This document shows positions 23,621-33,783 of a stretch of DNA of 64,000 nucleotides, in pieces. The stretch is from assembly GCA_020852755.1 (NCBI GenBank), contig JADZAF010000231.1, positions 1 to 64,000 on the forward strand, given 5' to 3'. Origin of the DNA: Bryobacterales bacterium (lineage in GTDB: Bacteria; Acidobacteriota; Terriglobia; Bryobacterales; Bryobacteraceae). Position 1 is the first letter of the stretch. Every line of letters begins with the position of its first letter. Below the pieces are notes generated by a model. The model saw nothing but the letters and a program-made list of their open reading frames with translations, did no database searches and had not been told where the DNA came from. Both the position numbers and the translations under genes were made by a program.

Positions 23621-24286
23621 CTACTCTCTCTGATCCCGGACCGGCCCCTTCTCCGAGCCGCCCGCCATGATGCGCACGTTCCTGGCGATGTCCACCAGCA
23701 CGAGCGTGCCTTCCGCCAGAAAGTAGGAGATCACCAGGAAGGTGAATGAGGAAACGGCCAGGTAAATCAGGAAAAACAGCCCGCCGATAAAGGAGGCTTC
23801 CGTCCGCACCGCCGGCAGCAGCGTTCCCAGCCCGCCCAGCATCCGCAGGGGGTTGAACCCCGCCAGCCACACGAAGACGCATCCGCCGATTCCCACTGCC
23901 AGCCCCAAAGTCGCGTAAATCTCGCCCGCCGCGCGAAACAGGATGGAGATGATCGGCAGCACCGTGTAGGCGGAGTGCCGCAGCGAGGCGATCCCGGCCG
24001 CGCGGTAGAAGTGGATCTGGGTGATGGCGATCACCGCCACCAGCAGGATGACCGCCAGCAGCAGCCCCCCCGCCACCGTGGCCATTCCCTCCGGCCCCTC
24101 CCCCGCGAACGGGAGCGCGAAGCGCAGCACCGCGAAGACGGCGATCAGTCCGCCGGCCAGCACCAGCAGGCCCAGGATCCGCAGCGCCCAGGCCACCAGG
24201 TCGCGGATGATGTTGCCGTCCGTGAGCGCATTCAGGACGGGGTGAAAGAAGTTGGTGATCGACGTATGGTTCTCCTTTCCGCGCAC
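23621..24286 (-). CDS. multi-pass membrane protein of unknown function
   Basis: The 221-residue protein has about five hydrophobic segments (ILGLLVLAGGLIAVFAVL, VAGGLLLAVILLVAVIAIT, LGLAVGIGGCVFVWLAG, FIGGLFFLIYLAVSSFTFLV). The GTG start at 24286 is the only candidate near the N-terminus, with a weak ribosome site. It lies 3 bp after the stop of the glycosyltransferase gene, so translation may be coupled. No family is recognised. A role with the glycosyltransferase in envelope glycan or lipid modification is inference from position. Confidence 0.7.
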   Translation of the reverse strand: MRGKENHTSITNFFHPVLNALTDGNIIRDLVAWALRILGLLVLAGGLIAVFAVLRFALPFAGEGPEGMATVAGGLLLAVILLVAVIAITQIHFYRAAGIASLRHSAYTVLPIISILFRAAGEIYATLGLAVGIGGCVFVWLAGFNPLRMLGGLGTLLPAVRTEASFIGGLFFLIYLAVSSFTFLVISYFLAEGTLVLVDIARNVRIMAGGSEKGPVRDQRE

Positions 24287-24289
24287 TCT

Positions 24290-26113
24290 TCAGGAGGGCG
24301 GTTGAAGGCCGGAAACCCGGTTCGTGAACAGGAACTTTCCTCCGCTGGCGGCCACCGCGTGCAGGCTGCCCTTGCCCACCAGTTCCTCCAGCCGGGGTAC
24401 CCGCGGACCGTTGGCCACGAGGTAACAACGTTCCGGCCCCAGCCAGAGACGCCGGAAGCCGGCATCGTCCAGAAAGACGTCCGGAGCGCCCGGGGCATAG
24501 GAACCATATTCCAGGTTATTGACCCGCCCGTTCAACAGCAGCGCTCTCCGGTTGGCGTAAAAAAAGATGGACGAGAAGGCATAGTACTGATCGTCCACGA
24601 TCAGCCGGCCCGCCGGAGCGCGCTCCAGGGCCTGGGCCAGGGGCCGCGATCCCATGTAGGGATCGAATACGACCAGGGCCATCCGCGCCGCCACGAAGAA
24701 GAGCGTCATCATGACCGCCAGGCTGGACCAGGCCCGCTCGCCGCGCCACAGGAAGCCGCCCAGCACGCCGGCCAGCAGGGCCGCTCCCGCTACGGCGAGC
24801 GGCGCCTTCAGGTAAGCGAAAGCCGTCAGCGTCAGGTCGCGCATGTGGCCCAGCGAAAGGGTGTACACCTCGGGGTTCTGGGTAAGCGCCGCCGCGATGT
24901 CCCCGGGGGCCGGAACGTCCCACACAAGCCAAAGCAGCGTGACGACCGCCAGCAGGGCGGCGGAGGCTACAGCCGCCGCCAACCGGGTTCCCCATTCCAC
25001 CCAGCGGCCCCCCGCAGCCAAAGCCGAACCGATCAACAGGGCCAGCGCCGGGTAGGCCGGCATCGAGTAATACTCCTGGGTGGTGGAGAAGGTGAAGAAC
25101 AGCAGGATGAAGCCCGTCCAGCACAGCGCCATGAATCGCGTCCGGGAGGCCCGGTCGCGCGGCCGGTAACCGAGTTTCGCCGCCGCCGGCAGATAGACGC
25201 TCCAGGGGAACAGCCACAGGAGGTGAAACAGCCAGAACTGCAGGCGCGGCACGGTATTGTAGTCGCGCGGATATCGCAGGTTCAGGAAGCGGAGCACCTG
25301 CTCATTGATGAAATAGAACCAGAAGAACCCGCGATACCGCCCCGGCTCGCTGCGCAGGGTGAAATCGAGATACGGGGGATTACGCAGCGCGGCCAGCACA
25401 TGCCAGGGCGCTGCAATAGCCAGCAGCAGCGCCACGCCGGAGAACGGCCGGAGAATCCTCCAGGTCTCGCGCCGCAACAGCCGGCCGGTGAGCAGCAGGT
25501 AGAGTCCGGCGGCGCCGGCGGGGAAGACCAGCGCGATCAGGCCCTTCAACAGGAGCCCCACCCCGGCGCAGGCCCAGAACAGGTAAATCCAACGCGGCCG
25601 CTCCTCGAGCGCCCGGAGAAAAGCCCACATGCCGGTGGTGACCGCCAGGGTCAGAATCACGTCCGGAAACAGCACCCGCGTGAAGAGAAACAGCCCGACG
25701 CAGGTGGCCAGGGCGATGCCCGACCAGGTACCGGCCCGGGCGCCGAATGCCCAGGTCCCGAAACAGGCCGTCACCCAGCAAAGCAGCGCGGCCGAGAGCG
25801 CGATGGGAAGGCGGGCCGCCCAGTCGTGCACGCCGAAGACCATGTAGGAAACGGCGATCATCCAGTACTTGAGCGGAGGTTTTTCCAGATAAGCGACGCC
25901 GTTCAGCCTGGCCGTGACCCAGTCGCCCGACTCCAGCATGTTCCGGGAGATCTGTGCCTGCACGGCGTCCACATCGTCCATAAGGCCCGGGGGGCTGGCG
26001 ATGCCTGCCAGGAACACGGCGGCCGCGAAAAGGATCACGGCGAAATGGCCACGCCGGCTCGCTTCAGCCTTAGCGGGCTGGCCTGCCCGCACTGCTCCCT
26101 GGGTCTGCTCCAT
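24290..26113 (-). CDS. ArnT/GT39-type membrane glycosyltransferase
   Basis: The 607-residue protein has a dozen or so hydrophobic helices and the signatures of the PMT/ArnT clan: an acidic motif in the first outer loop (LMDDVDAVQAQISRNML), GDWVTARLNG and YLEKPPLKYW. Later segments include PDVILTLAVTTGMWAFLRAL and TFSTTQEYYSMPAYPALALL. A soluble C-terminal domain of about 120 residues follows. Family members move a sugar from a polyprenyl-phosphate carrier to lipid or protein on the outer face of the inner membrane; ArnT itself adds aminoarabinose to lipid A. No arn genes are here, so the sugar and acceptor are unknown. Confidence 0.88.
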   Translation of the reverse strand: MEQTQGAVRAGQPAKAEASRRGHFAVILFAAAVFLAGIASPPGLMDDVDAVQAQISRNMLESGDWVTARLNGVAYLEKPPLKYWMIAVSYMVFGVHDWAARLPIALSAALLCWVTACFGTWAFGARAGTWSGIALATCVGLFLFTRVLFPDVILTLAVTTGMWAFLRALEERPRWIYLFWACAGVGLLLKGLIALVFPAGAAGLYLLLTGRLLRRETWRILRPFSGVALLLAIAAPWHVLAALRNPPYLDFTLRSEPGRYRGFFWFYFINEQVLRFLNLRYPRDYNTVPRLQFWLFHLLWLFPWSVYLPAAAKLGYRPRDRASRTRFMALCWTGFILLFFTFSTTQEYYSMPAYPALALLIGSALAAGGRWVEWGTRLAAAVASAALLAVVTLLWLVWDVPAPGDIAAALTQNPEVYTLSLGHMRDLTLTAFAYLKAPLAVAGAALLAGVLGGFLWRGERAWSSLAVMMTLFFVAARMALVVFDPYMGSRPLAQALERAPAGRLIVDDQYYAFSSIFFYANRRALLLNGRVNNLEYGSYAPGAPDVFLDDAGFRRLWLGPERCYLVANGPRVPRLEELVGKGSLHAVAASGGKFLFTNRVSGLQPPS

Positions 26114-26196
26114 GGCTCAAACGTTCATGATCCTATATCGGAACCGGCTGCCGAAACCCGCGCCACCGGCGTCAACCGGCCCGCCTGCGCGGACCT

Positions 26197-27480
<1,284 letters not shown>

Positions 27481-27581
27481 AGCTTTCCAGGTATAGCATG
27501 CCGTCCCAGGCCGTAGACCGGCCGGGGCCAAAGGGAGCGGCTCCGGCGATTCCATCGCCCGGTCCGGCGCCGCGGCCGGAG

Positions 27582-28979
27582 TCACTCGCCCGTGATCCGG
27601 ATCGACCCCAGACGGTACCAGCCGTCCGGCTCGCGCCCCTCGATAGCCAGTTTCACGGCCGGCCGGCCCGACAGCGGATCGAGAAGGGCGATCGAGAGCG
27701 TGTATTCGCCGGGCTTCACCTCCGCTGGCACGAACACCGCGCCGTCATACAGGCTGTCTCCCGGAAGCCAGGAGCGCACGTCCGCTCCGGTGGTAAGCAC
27801 CGCCTCACCCCCGCCGTTCTTGAGCCGCAGCGCCAGCGGGAACCTCCGGTAGCAGGGCGCCACGCCCTTGTTTTCCCACCAGGATGTGAAGTCCAGTTTT
27901 CGGTTCCTGCCCGCCACGACGGGATACGTGAACTTCCTCAGCACGAAGCGGTAGCCCATCTTCTTGAGCCAGCGGTTCACCTGCGGCTGCCACTCGCGGG
28001 GCACCGCCGAGGACTTGGCGTTGAACGACGAGATGTGCCACTTCAGCGACTGCTCGATGATGTAGTCGATGTCCCAGCCCTTGTCCTTCCAGGTCTGCAT
28101 CACCCAACAGGCTTCCATGGTGACGGGCGAGCGCTGCCAGGCATCCCGCAGGCCGAAGTTGATGATGGCCTGCGGGTAGTAGTCGAACATGTGGTTCCAG
28201 TTGGGGTTGAAACCGCCCATGTCGCCCAGGCAATCGACCCGCCAGCCGACCTTCCCCTTCTCATTCGCGTATCCGTTGGTCTTGCTGTCGGTGGGTTGAA
28301 TGGCCAGAGGAGTCTCCATGAAGGACTCCAGGTAGGCGTCCAGGAGCGCCTCGCGGACCGGCTGCGACAGCCGCGCCGAGCCGGACCCTTCACCCCAGGC
28401 GCCGACGATCGAAATGTCTACCAGTTCGAGTCCGGGGTGGCCGTCGTAGCGCTTGCCCACGGCCCGCACCATGCGGCCGAAATAGCGTGCGTAGTTCGGG
28501 TTCTCCGGGTCCACCCGCCACTTCCTGTCCGGCAGTTCCCGCTTCGGGTCCTCGCCGGTCAGCGCGCGGTACCAGTCGGGAACGTCGTTGTCCTTGCCGG
28601 TGCCGTAAGGCGCGATGCGCAGCATGAGGGTCTGGCCCCGCGAGCGGGCCGTGTCCAGCGCGTTGTCCAGGAGATCCCACCGGTACTTGCCGTTCTCCGG
28701 TTCGACGAACTTCCAGTAGACGCGGAAGTAGGCGATCGACGTCAGGGGGTGGTCCTTGTTTTCCAGGCTTCCCTTGAACTCCTGGTACTGAATCGGATAG
28801 CCCTCGGTCCAGCGCGTGCCGGCGTTCAGATCGTCGCCGTTGAAACGCTGGAAGGTCATGAAGCCGATGCCGGGATTGATCAGAACGTCGTCGATCTCCC
28901 GGGGCCGCACGGTCGCGATGTCCTGGGCCGGAGCGGCCAGGCAAGCCGAGAGGAAAGCCAGCAGCGCACGGTACCGCAT
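27582..28979 (-). CDS. DUF4832-type secreted protein, likely (beta/alpha)8 glycoside hydrolase relative
   Basis: ATG 28979 is used because a signal peptide follows (ALLAFLSACLAAPAQ); 465 residues. The sequence shows a barrel-like start (LINPGIGFMTFQRF, FRVYWKFVEPENGKYRWDLLD, TLMLRIAPYG) and motifs seen in DUF4832/GH42-like proteins (VDISIVGAWGEGSG, with a Glu in the place of a catalytic acid, and VDCLGDMGGFN). A C-terminal beta domain follows (WWENKGVAPCYRRFPLALRL), which matches the DUF4832 region. Activity has not been shown for the family as far as I know. It sits 101 bp upstream of the fucosidase on the same strand, in a glycan locus. Confidence 0.78.
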   Translation of the reverse strand: MRYRALLAFLSACLAAPAQDIATVRPREIDDVLINPGIGFMTFQRFNGDDLNAGTRWTEGYPIQYQEFKGSLENKDHPLTSIAYFRVYWKFVEPENGKYRWDLLDNALDTARSRGQTLMLRIAPYGTGKDNDVPDWYRALTGEDPKRELPDRKWRVDPENPNYARYFGRMVRAVGKRYDGHPGLELVDISIVGAWGEGSGSARLSQPVREALLDAYLESFMETPLAIQPTDSKTNGYANEKGKVGWRVDCLGDMGGFNPNWNHMFDYYPQAIINFGLRDAWQRSPVTMEACWVMQTWKDKGWDIDYIIEQSLKWHISSFNAKSSAVPREWQPQVNRWLKKMGYRFVLRKFTYPVVAGRNRKLDFTSWWENKGVAPCYRRFPLALRLKNGGGEAVLTTGADVRSWLPGDSLYDGAVFVPAEVKPGEYTLSIALLDPLSGRPAVKLAIEGREPDGWYRLGSIRITGE

Positions 28980-29010
28980 ACGGAGCAGTCTACTGCTTTC
29001 CTGCCGCCGG

Positions 29011-29190
29011 CAATGGGACACGCTTCCGGGGTCCGGGTTTGAACCGGGATCCCCACGGGCCGGTGGCCCACCCAAGCCGAGGAACTCGGGGAGCGCCGTT
29101 TCCGGGCCGCGACCGTACGGAGGGGTCGAATGTTCCCTCGCGTTGTTGGGCCGCGGGCCTGCGAGGATCCCGGTTAGAAACCCGCTGCAC
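29011..29190. repeat. long imperfect inverted repeat, dispersed intergenic element
   Basis: The 213-bp gap holds two inverted arms of about 45-60 bp. The left arm starts CGGGTTTGAACCGGGATCC (29036) and the reverse complement of the right end reads CGGGTTTCTAACCGGGATCC (right end near 29187). The inner part carries the motif set CCGTTTCCGGGCCGCGACCG (29096-29115), CCTCGCGTT and GGCCGCGG shared with 4309-4365. The transcript of either strand could fold into one long hairpin. Confidence 0.6.
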
Positions 29191-29192
29191 CG

Positions 29193-30146
29193 CTACGCCG
29201 GCTCAATGGTATAGGGCGGATCGAACTCCGGCACATTCGCGTGCCGCCCGGCGATCCACCGCAGCGCGTAGACCATGGCCGGATCGGTCTTCCCGCCGCT
29301 CAGGTTGTTGGGCAGCACCTCGAGCAGGGCGTGCGCCAGCGGGTCCCGGTAGTAGTCGATGTCGGGCTCCACCTTGACGCAGTCCACGCCGCCGGTGGTG
29401 GTCCTGTCGTTTTCGTGGAAGGTGATCTGCACGTTGGCCTCTCCGAACTGCACCTGCTTGAAGCTGCAGGTGGCGCCGGGGTGGAAGAAGCCGGAGCCAA
29501 CCTCGGGAGCGAAAGAGCCCTGGTCGGCGGCCAGCTTCACCTGGTCCACCAGTTGCGCGTCGGCCCAGGCGAAGAAGCGGTCCTGATCCAGCGTCTCGTC
29601 CCAGATCAGCTGCTTGAAGTAGTTCACAGGATTGCCCACCGGCAGGGCTACGGCCTCCAGAGCCGCGAAGATGTTCAACAGTCCCGCCAGGGTGGCCGGG
29701 CGCTGTTCCATCAATTGCTCATATCGATCCCGGGCGGCGGCGGCCGATGCCGCCCCGCCGGAAAGCAGTGCGAACAGCCCGGGGTGGCTGGACTTGAGCT
29801 GCGTCCAGCGCGCCTTGCTGAAATTGTAGACGCTCTCCCTGGGCAGCAGGATCAGGTTCACCGATTGCAGCACCCGGGTCGAGATCCTCACCGGGGTGAA
29901 ACCCGCCTGGCGATAACCGTCGGCCGAAGCGATCACCGTGTAGTTGTCCGCCAGGTTGCCGGAGACCGGCAACTCGCGGAACAGCACCGTGGACTTCTTG
30001 TGAAAATCGGCGTGAACCTGGACCTGGTTGCCATCCAGTATGCGTATCAGCAGGTCTTTGCCCGCGGGGAACGCTTTGCGAGTCCCGTCAACGACGTTGA
30101 CCAGGATGCTGGCGGTAGCAGAAACAGCTCGAGCGGCAGTAGACAT
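29193..30146 (-). CDS. hypothetical protein with N-terminal carboxypeptidase-regulatory-like fold
   Basis: The ATG at 30146, preceded by GGAGAGAAGGGG, gives 317 residues. The first 100 residues resemble a beta-sandwich of the prealbumin/carboxypeptidase-regulatory type (SILVNVVDGTRKAFPAG, DNYTVIASADGYRQAG). The middle is helical (GLLNIFAALEAVALPVG) and the end is alpha/beta (FFHPGATCSFKQVQFGEANV, VDCVKVEPDIDYYRD). There is no signal peptide. I do not recognise a family. It is divergent from the SIMPL-domain gene, with TATAGT as possible -10 at 30167-30172. Confidence 0.65.
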   Translation of the reverse strand: MSTAARAVSATASILVNVVDGTRKAFPAGKDLLIRILDGNQVQVHADFHKKSTVLFRELPVSGNLADNYTVIASADGYRQAGFTPVRISTRVLQSVNLILLPRESVYNFSKARWTQLKSSHPGLFALLSGGAASAAAARDRYEQLMEQRPATLAGLLNIFAALEAVALPVGNPVNYFKQLIWDETLDQDRFFAWADAQLVDQVKLAADQGSFAPEVGSGFFHPGATCSFKQVQFGEANVQITFHENDRTTTGGVDCVKVEPDIDYYRDPLAHALLEVLPNNLSGGKTDPAMVYALRWIAGRHANVPEFDPPYTIEPA

Positions 30147-30166
30147 AGCCCCTTCTCTCCAAGGCA

Positions 30167-30172
30167 ACTATA
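30167..30172 (-). promoter_or_regulatory. possible -10 box (TATAGT)
   Basis: TATAGT on the minus strand lies 20 bp before the start of the hypothetical gene, in the 90-bp gap to the divergent SIMPL gene. No convincing -35 box is seen. Confidence 0.35.
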
Positions 30173-30224
30173 TCATGGGCCGCAAGCGTCCCCCTCCGGC
30201 CAGCGCAGCACAAGCGCCGGCGCG

Positions 30225-30230
30225 TATACT
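30225..30230 (+). promoter_or_regulatory. -10 box TATACT placed for a leaderless transcript
   Basis: TATACT is followed by 6 bases and then the GTG of the SIMPL-domain gene at 30237, the distance at which transcription usually begins. The gene also has no ribosome site. The -35 region is not recognisable. Confidence 0.42.
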
Positions 30231-30236
30231 AAGGCC

Positions 30237-30971
30237 GTGCCTGAAAGAAACAGTGGTGTCTGGCTGCCGGCCGCGCTCCTGCTGGCCTTGGGACTGGTCG
30301 CGGGCGGGTTCGCCATCCGGTCCGGCATCCGGAACTTCCGCACTGGCGACCGCTACGTGACCGTGAAAGGCATCGCCGAGAAGGAAGTCAAGGCGGACCT
30401 CGCGCTGTGGCCCCTGCGGGTGACCGCTACCTCCAACTCGCTCCAGGAAGCCCAGGCCCGCATGGCCAAAGACACGGCCACCGTCCGGAAGTTCTTCGAA
30501 TCGGGCGGCCTCCCCGCCGGCGCCATTCAGATTCAGGGCGTGGAAGCTACCGACCTTCTGACTCAGACGTACCGCCAGGGGGTTCCGACCAGCCGTTTCA
30601 TCGTCGGACAGACCCTGATGGTCCGAACCGGGGATGTGGACCGTATCGCGGCGCTCGCCGAGCGCGTGGGGGAAATCGTCGCGGCCGGAGTGGTGATGTC
30701 GGCCGAGGGCGCCCCGCAGGGCCCCTTCTACCTGTTCACCAGGCTCAACGACATCAAGCCGGCCATGATCGCCGAGGCGACCAGGAACGCTCGGGCGGCG
30801 GCCCAGCAATTCGCCGCCGATTCGGGCTCCTCGCTGGGACCCATACGGCAGGCCTCGCAGGGGCTCTTTCAGATCCTGCCCAGAGATGCCGCGCCCGGCC
30901 AGACCGAGGAGAAACAGATCCTGAAAACGGTGCGGGTGGTTTCGACCGTGGACTACCTGCTCAGCCGCTGA
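30237..30971 (+). CDS. SIMPL (DUF541) domain protein
   Basis: The GTG at 30237 gives 244 residues. One N-terminal membrane helix (LPAALLLALGLVAGGFAI) anchors a periplasmic SIMPL domain: YVTVKGIAEKEVKADLALW, VTATSNSLQEAQARM, IQIQGVEATDLLTQTY, and a C-terminal ARAAAQQFAADSGSSLG. SIMPL proteins bind or shield outer-envelope partners in a poorly understood way and are related to Omp28/BP26 channel-like proteins. The start codon sits directly after a -10 box. It is divergent from a hypothetical gene and is followed by a hairpin at 31113-31172. Confidence 0.88.
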   Translation: MPERNSGVWLPAALLLALGLVAGGFAIRSGIRNFRTGDRYVTVKGIAEKEVKADLALWPLRVTATSNSLQEAQARMAKDTATVRKFFESGGLPAGAIQIQGVEATDLLTQTYRQGVPTSRFIVGQTLMVRTGDVDRIAALAERVGEIVAAGVVMSAEGAPQGPFYLFTRLNDIKPAMIAEATRNARAAAQQFAADSGSSLGPIRQASQGLFQILPRDAAPGQTEEKQILKTVRVVSTVDYLLSR

Positions 30972-31099
30972 CCGCCGTCCGGCGCGTTATGCTACTATTC
31001 TCCGGCAGCGGCCGTGGTGAACTGGGTCTGCGGCAAAAGGACTGTCCGGCGGGACAAGTGCACCGCGCCTGGCTCAATCGCGCATGGAAGAAGGCGGCG

Positions 31100-31175
31100 C
31101 GCCGTGTCACCCCGCTCCCCACGGGCACGGTTTGACGGCGTACTGCCGAACCACGACCGCGGGAAGCGGTACAGC
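31100..31175. repeat. intergenic hairpin repeat between SIMPL gene and glycan operon
   Basis: Arms of about 22 bp (CCGCTCCCCACGGGCACGG, from 31112, and CCACGACCGCGGGAAGCGG, to about 31170) pair with some mismatches around a 14-base loop. The right arm resembles the GCCGCGACCG part of the other intergenic repeats. It may end transcription of the SIMPL gene and isolate the operon that starts at 31202. Confidence 0.45.
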
Positions 31176-31201
31176 AGGTTATGTGGAGATCGGGAGGCGC
31201 A

Positions 31202-32476
31202 ATGATTTCGCGGCGTGAATTTGGATTGGGCGGCGCACTGGCTGCGGCCGCTCCGGCGGTCCGGGCGGCGAAAGCCGGCGAGCTGCCCTTGAAGCAGCTG
31301 CGGGAGCGGTTCCGTTCCTATCTGTTCGACGATTACCTGCCCTTCCTGGACCGTCACGTCATCGACCGCCAGTACGGCGGCTTCATCTGGAACGTCACGC
31401 CCCAGGGCAAGGTGGTCAGCACCGGCAAGCGCATCTGGTACGAGGGCCGTGGCATCTGGGTTTACTCGTTTCTCTATAACGAGTTCGGGCGCGAGGCGAA
31501 GCACCTGGAAGTGGCCCGCAAGTCCATCGAACTGCTCATGAAAACCAGGCCCGGGGGCGACGCCTTGTGGCCCGTTTCCATCGACCGCGAAGGACGTCCG
31601 GCCGCTCCGCCCGACCGCGAGATCTACGGAGACCTGTTCATCGCCGAAGGACTGGCCCAATACTACCGGGCCACCAGGGAAGAGCGCTGGTGGAAAATGG
31701 CCACCGATATCGTGCGCAAGTGCGTGCGCATTTACGACCGGCCGGACTACAACCCGCAGATCGGCCAGACCTACCTGGGCAAGGGCGCCCGGCTGTTCCC
31801 CGGCGCCCGTATCAACGGGGTCTGGATGGTGCTGGTCCGCTGTGCCACCCAGATGCTGCGCGTGCGGCAGGATCCCGAAGTGGAGGCCCTGGCCACGCGC
31901 TGCCTGGACGCCGTCCTCCGGCATCACTACAACCCGCGCTTCCGGCTGATCAACGAACTGATCAACCACGACATGTCCCGGCCGGACAACGAGTACGAAC
32001 AGTTCGTTTACGCCGGCCACGCCATCGAAACCCTCTGGATGTGCCTGGACGAAGCCATACGGCGCAAGGACCAGAAGCGCTTCCAGTTCATCGCCGAGGC
32101 CTTCGAGCGGCACTGCGAAGTGACCTGGGACCGCGTCTACGGCGGGCTGTTCTGCAACCTGCGCAACGTGGACGCGAACGACTGGGTGATGAACAAGGTG
32201 CTCTTCCCGCAGCAGGAGGCGCTGATCGGCGCGCTGATGCTGGTGGAGCACACCGGCAGCCCCTGGGCGGCGGAATTTTTCACGCGCCTGTTCGCCTACA
32301 CCACCGAAAAATTCCCCATGCACCGCTATGGCTCGCCCCTCTGGCAGGTGACCGGGAACCGCTTCGTGGACCACGACCCGCACATGGCGCGGGTGGAGAA
32401 CTACCACCAGCCGCGCTTCCTGATGCTCTGCCTGCTGGCGCTGGACCGCATGATTGAACGGACGAAAAAAGCATGA
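31202..32476 (+). CDS. AGE-family sugar epimerase/isomerase
   Basis: ATG 31202 has GGAGG upstream; 424 residues. The N-terminus looks Tat- or Sec-like (ISRREFGLGGALAAAAPAVRAA), which would place it outside the cytoplasm. The rest is an (alpha/alpha)6 barrel of the N-acylglucosamine 2-epimerase family: YGGFIWNVTPQGKV, KRIWYEGRGIWVYS, EIYGDLFIAEGLAQYY, PDNEYEQFVYAGHAIET and VENYHQPRFLM. The conserved His residues of the active site are in line with GHAIET and the late MHRYGS segment. Members convert GlcNAc/ManNAc, cellobiose or mannose/fructose; the substrate here is unknown. It is first in a six-gene glycan operon. Confidence 0.88.
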   Translation: MISRREFGLGGALAAAAPAVRAAKAGELPLKQLRERFRSYLFDDYLPFLDRHVIDRQYGGFIWNVTPQGKVVSTGKRIWYEGRGIWVYSFLYNEFGREAKHLEVARKSIELLMKTRPGGDALWPVSIDREGRPAAPPDREIYGDLFIAEGLAQYYRATREERWWKMATDIVRKCVRIYDRPDYNPQIGQTYLGKGARLFPGARINGVWMVLVRCATQMLRVRQDPEVEALATRCLDAVLRHHYNPRFRLINELINHDMSRPDNEYEQFVYAGHAIETLWMCLDEAIRRKDQKRFQFIAEAFERHCEVTWDRVYGGLFCNLRNVDANDWVMNKVLFPQQEALIGALMLVEHTGSPWAAEFFTRLFAYTTEKFPMHRYGSPLWQVTGNRFVDHDPHMARVENYHQPRFLMLCLLALDRMIERTKKA

Positions 32477-33783
32477 GCAACCTGACTGCCGGTTTCGAAA
32501 GAGTCTGCATCACGCCTCCCGCCGGCGTTCCTCTGGCCGGCTTCGCGGCGCGGCTGGACGTTTCCAGAGGCGTGCACGACGACCTGTTCGCCCGCGCCCT
32601 TGTGCTGGACGACAGCGTGAACCCGGTGTGCGTACTGAGCGTGGATGTCCTGGCGCTGCCCGCGGCATTCGTGCAGCAGGTGCGCACGCGGATCGCGGCC
32701 CGCACCGGTATGAATCCTTCGGCCATGCTGGTAGCCTGCACCCACACCCACGCGGCCCCGGTTACCATCCGGACCTTCTTCAATCCGGAGGAGACCGTGG
32801 ACGCCGCCTATATGGAATGGCTGGCAAACGCCATGGAGCAGGCGGCCGCGGCGGCCTTCGAGCGCCGCGCTCCGGCCCGCGCGGGGGTGGGAACCGGACG
32901 CGTCACCGGCCTGGGAGTGAATCGCAGGACCCCGGACGGCAAGCCGGTGGACGAGGAGATCGGCATCCTCAAGGTGGAAGATGCGGACGGGCGGCCGCGC
33001 GCGGTGCTGGTCAACTACGCCTGCCATCCAACCGTATTGGGACCCGACAACCTGCTGGCGACCGGCGATTTCCCCGCCACTACCATCCAACATCTCGAAG
33101 GCGCCCTGGGGCCGGGCTCTTTCGCGTTGTACCTGAACGGCACGCAGGGCAACATCGGTCCAGGGCACTCGTCCGAAGGGAGCGCCATCGGCATCATTGC
33201 CCCCGGCCGGACCTTCGAGCGGGCGGCCGAATTGGGCGGCAAGCTGGCGAGCGCGGTCCTGGAAGCGTTGCCGGCGGTCGTAACCGCCGCCGGGTTGCCG
33301 CTCGGCGCCCACAGCCTGTCCGTGGATCTGCCGCTCAAGGCCTACCCGCCGCCCGGGGTGGCCTGGGAGCGGCTGGAGGAAGCCGGGCGGCGGTTGTCCG
33401 CGCTCAAGCCGGGCAGCGAGGAACACAACAAGGCCAAAACGGCCCTGCTCTACGCTTCGATTGAAAACTACTACGCCAGTGAAACCGCCGGGATGAACGG
33501 CTGCCTGCCGGTCGAACTGCAGGGCGTGCGGGCGGGCGGCGCCGCGTTCATCGGCCTGCCGGCCGAGGTCTTCGTCGAAACGGGCTTGCGCATCAAGCGC
33601 GGCGTCCCGCACCGCGTCTTCCTGGCGGGCCTGGCCAACGGCTACATCGGCTACCTGCCCGATCGCGCCTCCTACACGGCCGGCGGGTACGAAGTGGTTT
33701 CGGCGAAAGTCAACGAGCAGGCCGAGGACCGCCTGGTGGAAGGTGTGCTCGAGCTCGAAAGGCGGTTATTCTCTAAGTCATGA
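32473..33783 (+). CDS. neutral/alkaline ceramidase-like hydrolase
   Basis: The ATG overlaps the stop of the epimerase gene; 436 residues, shorter than the true ceramidases (about 650) because the C-terminal domain is missing. The metal-binding motif THTHAAP is at 90-96, and NYACHPTVLG follows near 185. The segments AGFERVCITPPAGVPLAGF and GDFPATTIQHLEG fit the PF04734 domain. The protein has no signal peptide. Because it is in a sugar operon, a role as an amidase or deacylase acting on glycans seems more likely than ceramide cleavage, but that is inference. Confidence 0.83.
   Translation: MSNLTAGFERVCITPPAGVPLAGFAARLDVSRGVHDDLFARALVLDDSVNPVCVLSVDVLALPAAFVQQVRTRIAARTGMNPSAMLVACTHTHAAPVTIRTFFNPEETVDAAYMEWLANAMEQAAAAAFERRAPARAGVGTGRVTGLGVNRRTPDGKPVDEEIGILKVEDADGRPRAVLVNYACHPTVLGPDNLLATGDFPATTIQHLEGALGPGSFALYLNGTQGNIGPGHSSEGSAIGIIAPGRTFERAAELGGKLASAVLEALPAVVTAAGLPLGAHSLSVDLPLKAYPPPGVAWERLEEAGRRLSALKPGSEEHNKAKTALLYASIENYYASETAGMNGCLPVELQGVRAGGAAFIGLPAEVFVETGLRIKRGVPHRVFLAGLANGYIGYLPDRASYTAGGYEVVSAKVNEQAEDRLVEGVLELERRLFSKS

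Noticed and set aside
29019-29053. tRNA-like T-arm (GGGTTTGAACCGGG)
   Set aside because: The pattern resembles a tRNA T-arm, but there is no acceptor, D or anticodon arm at the right distances, and it is explained by the inverted repeat in this gap.
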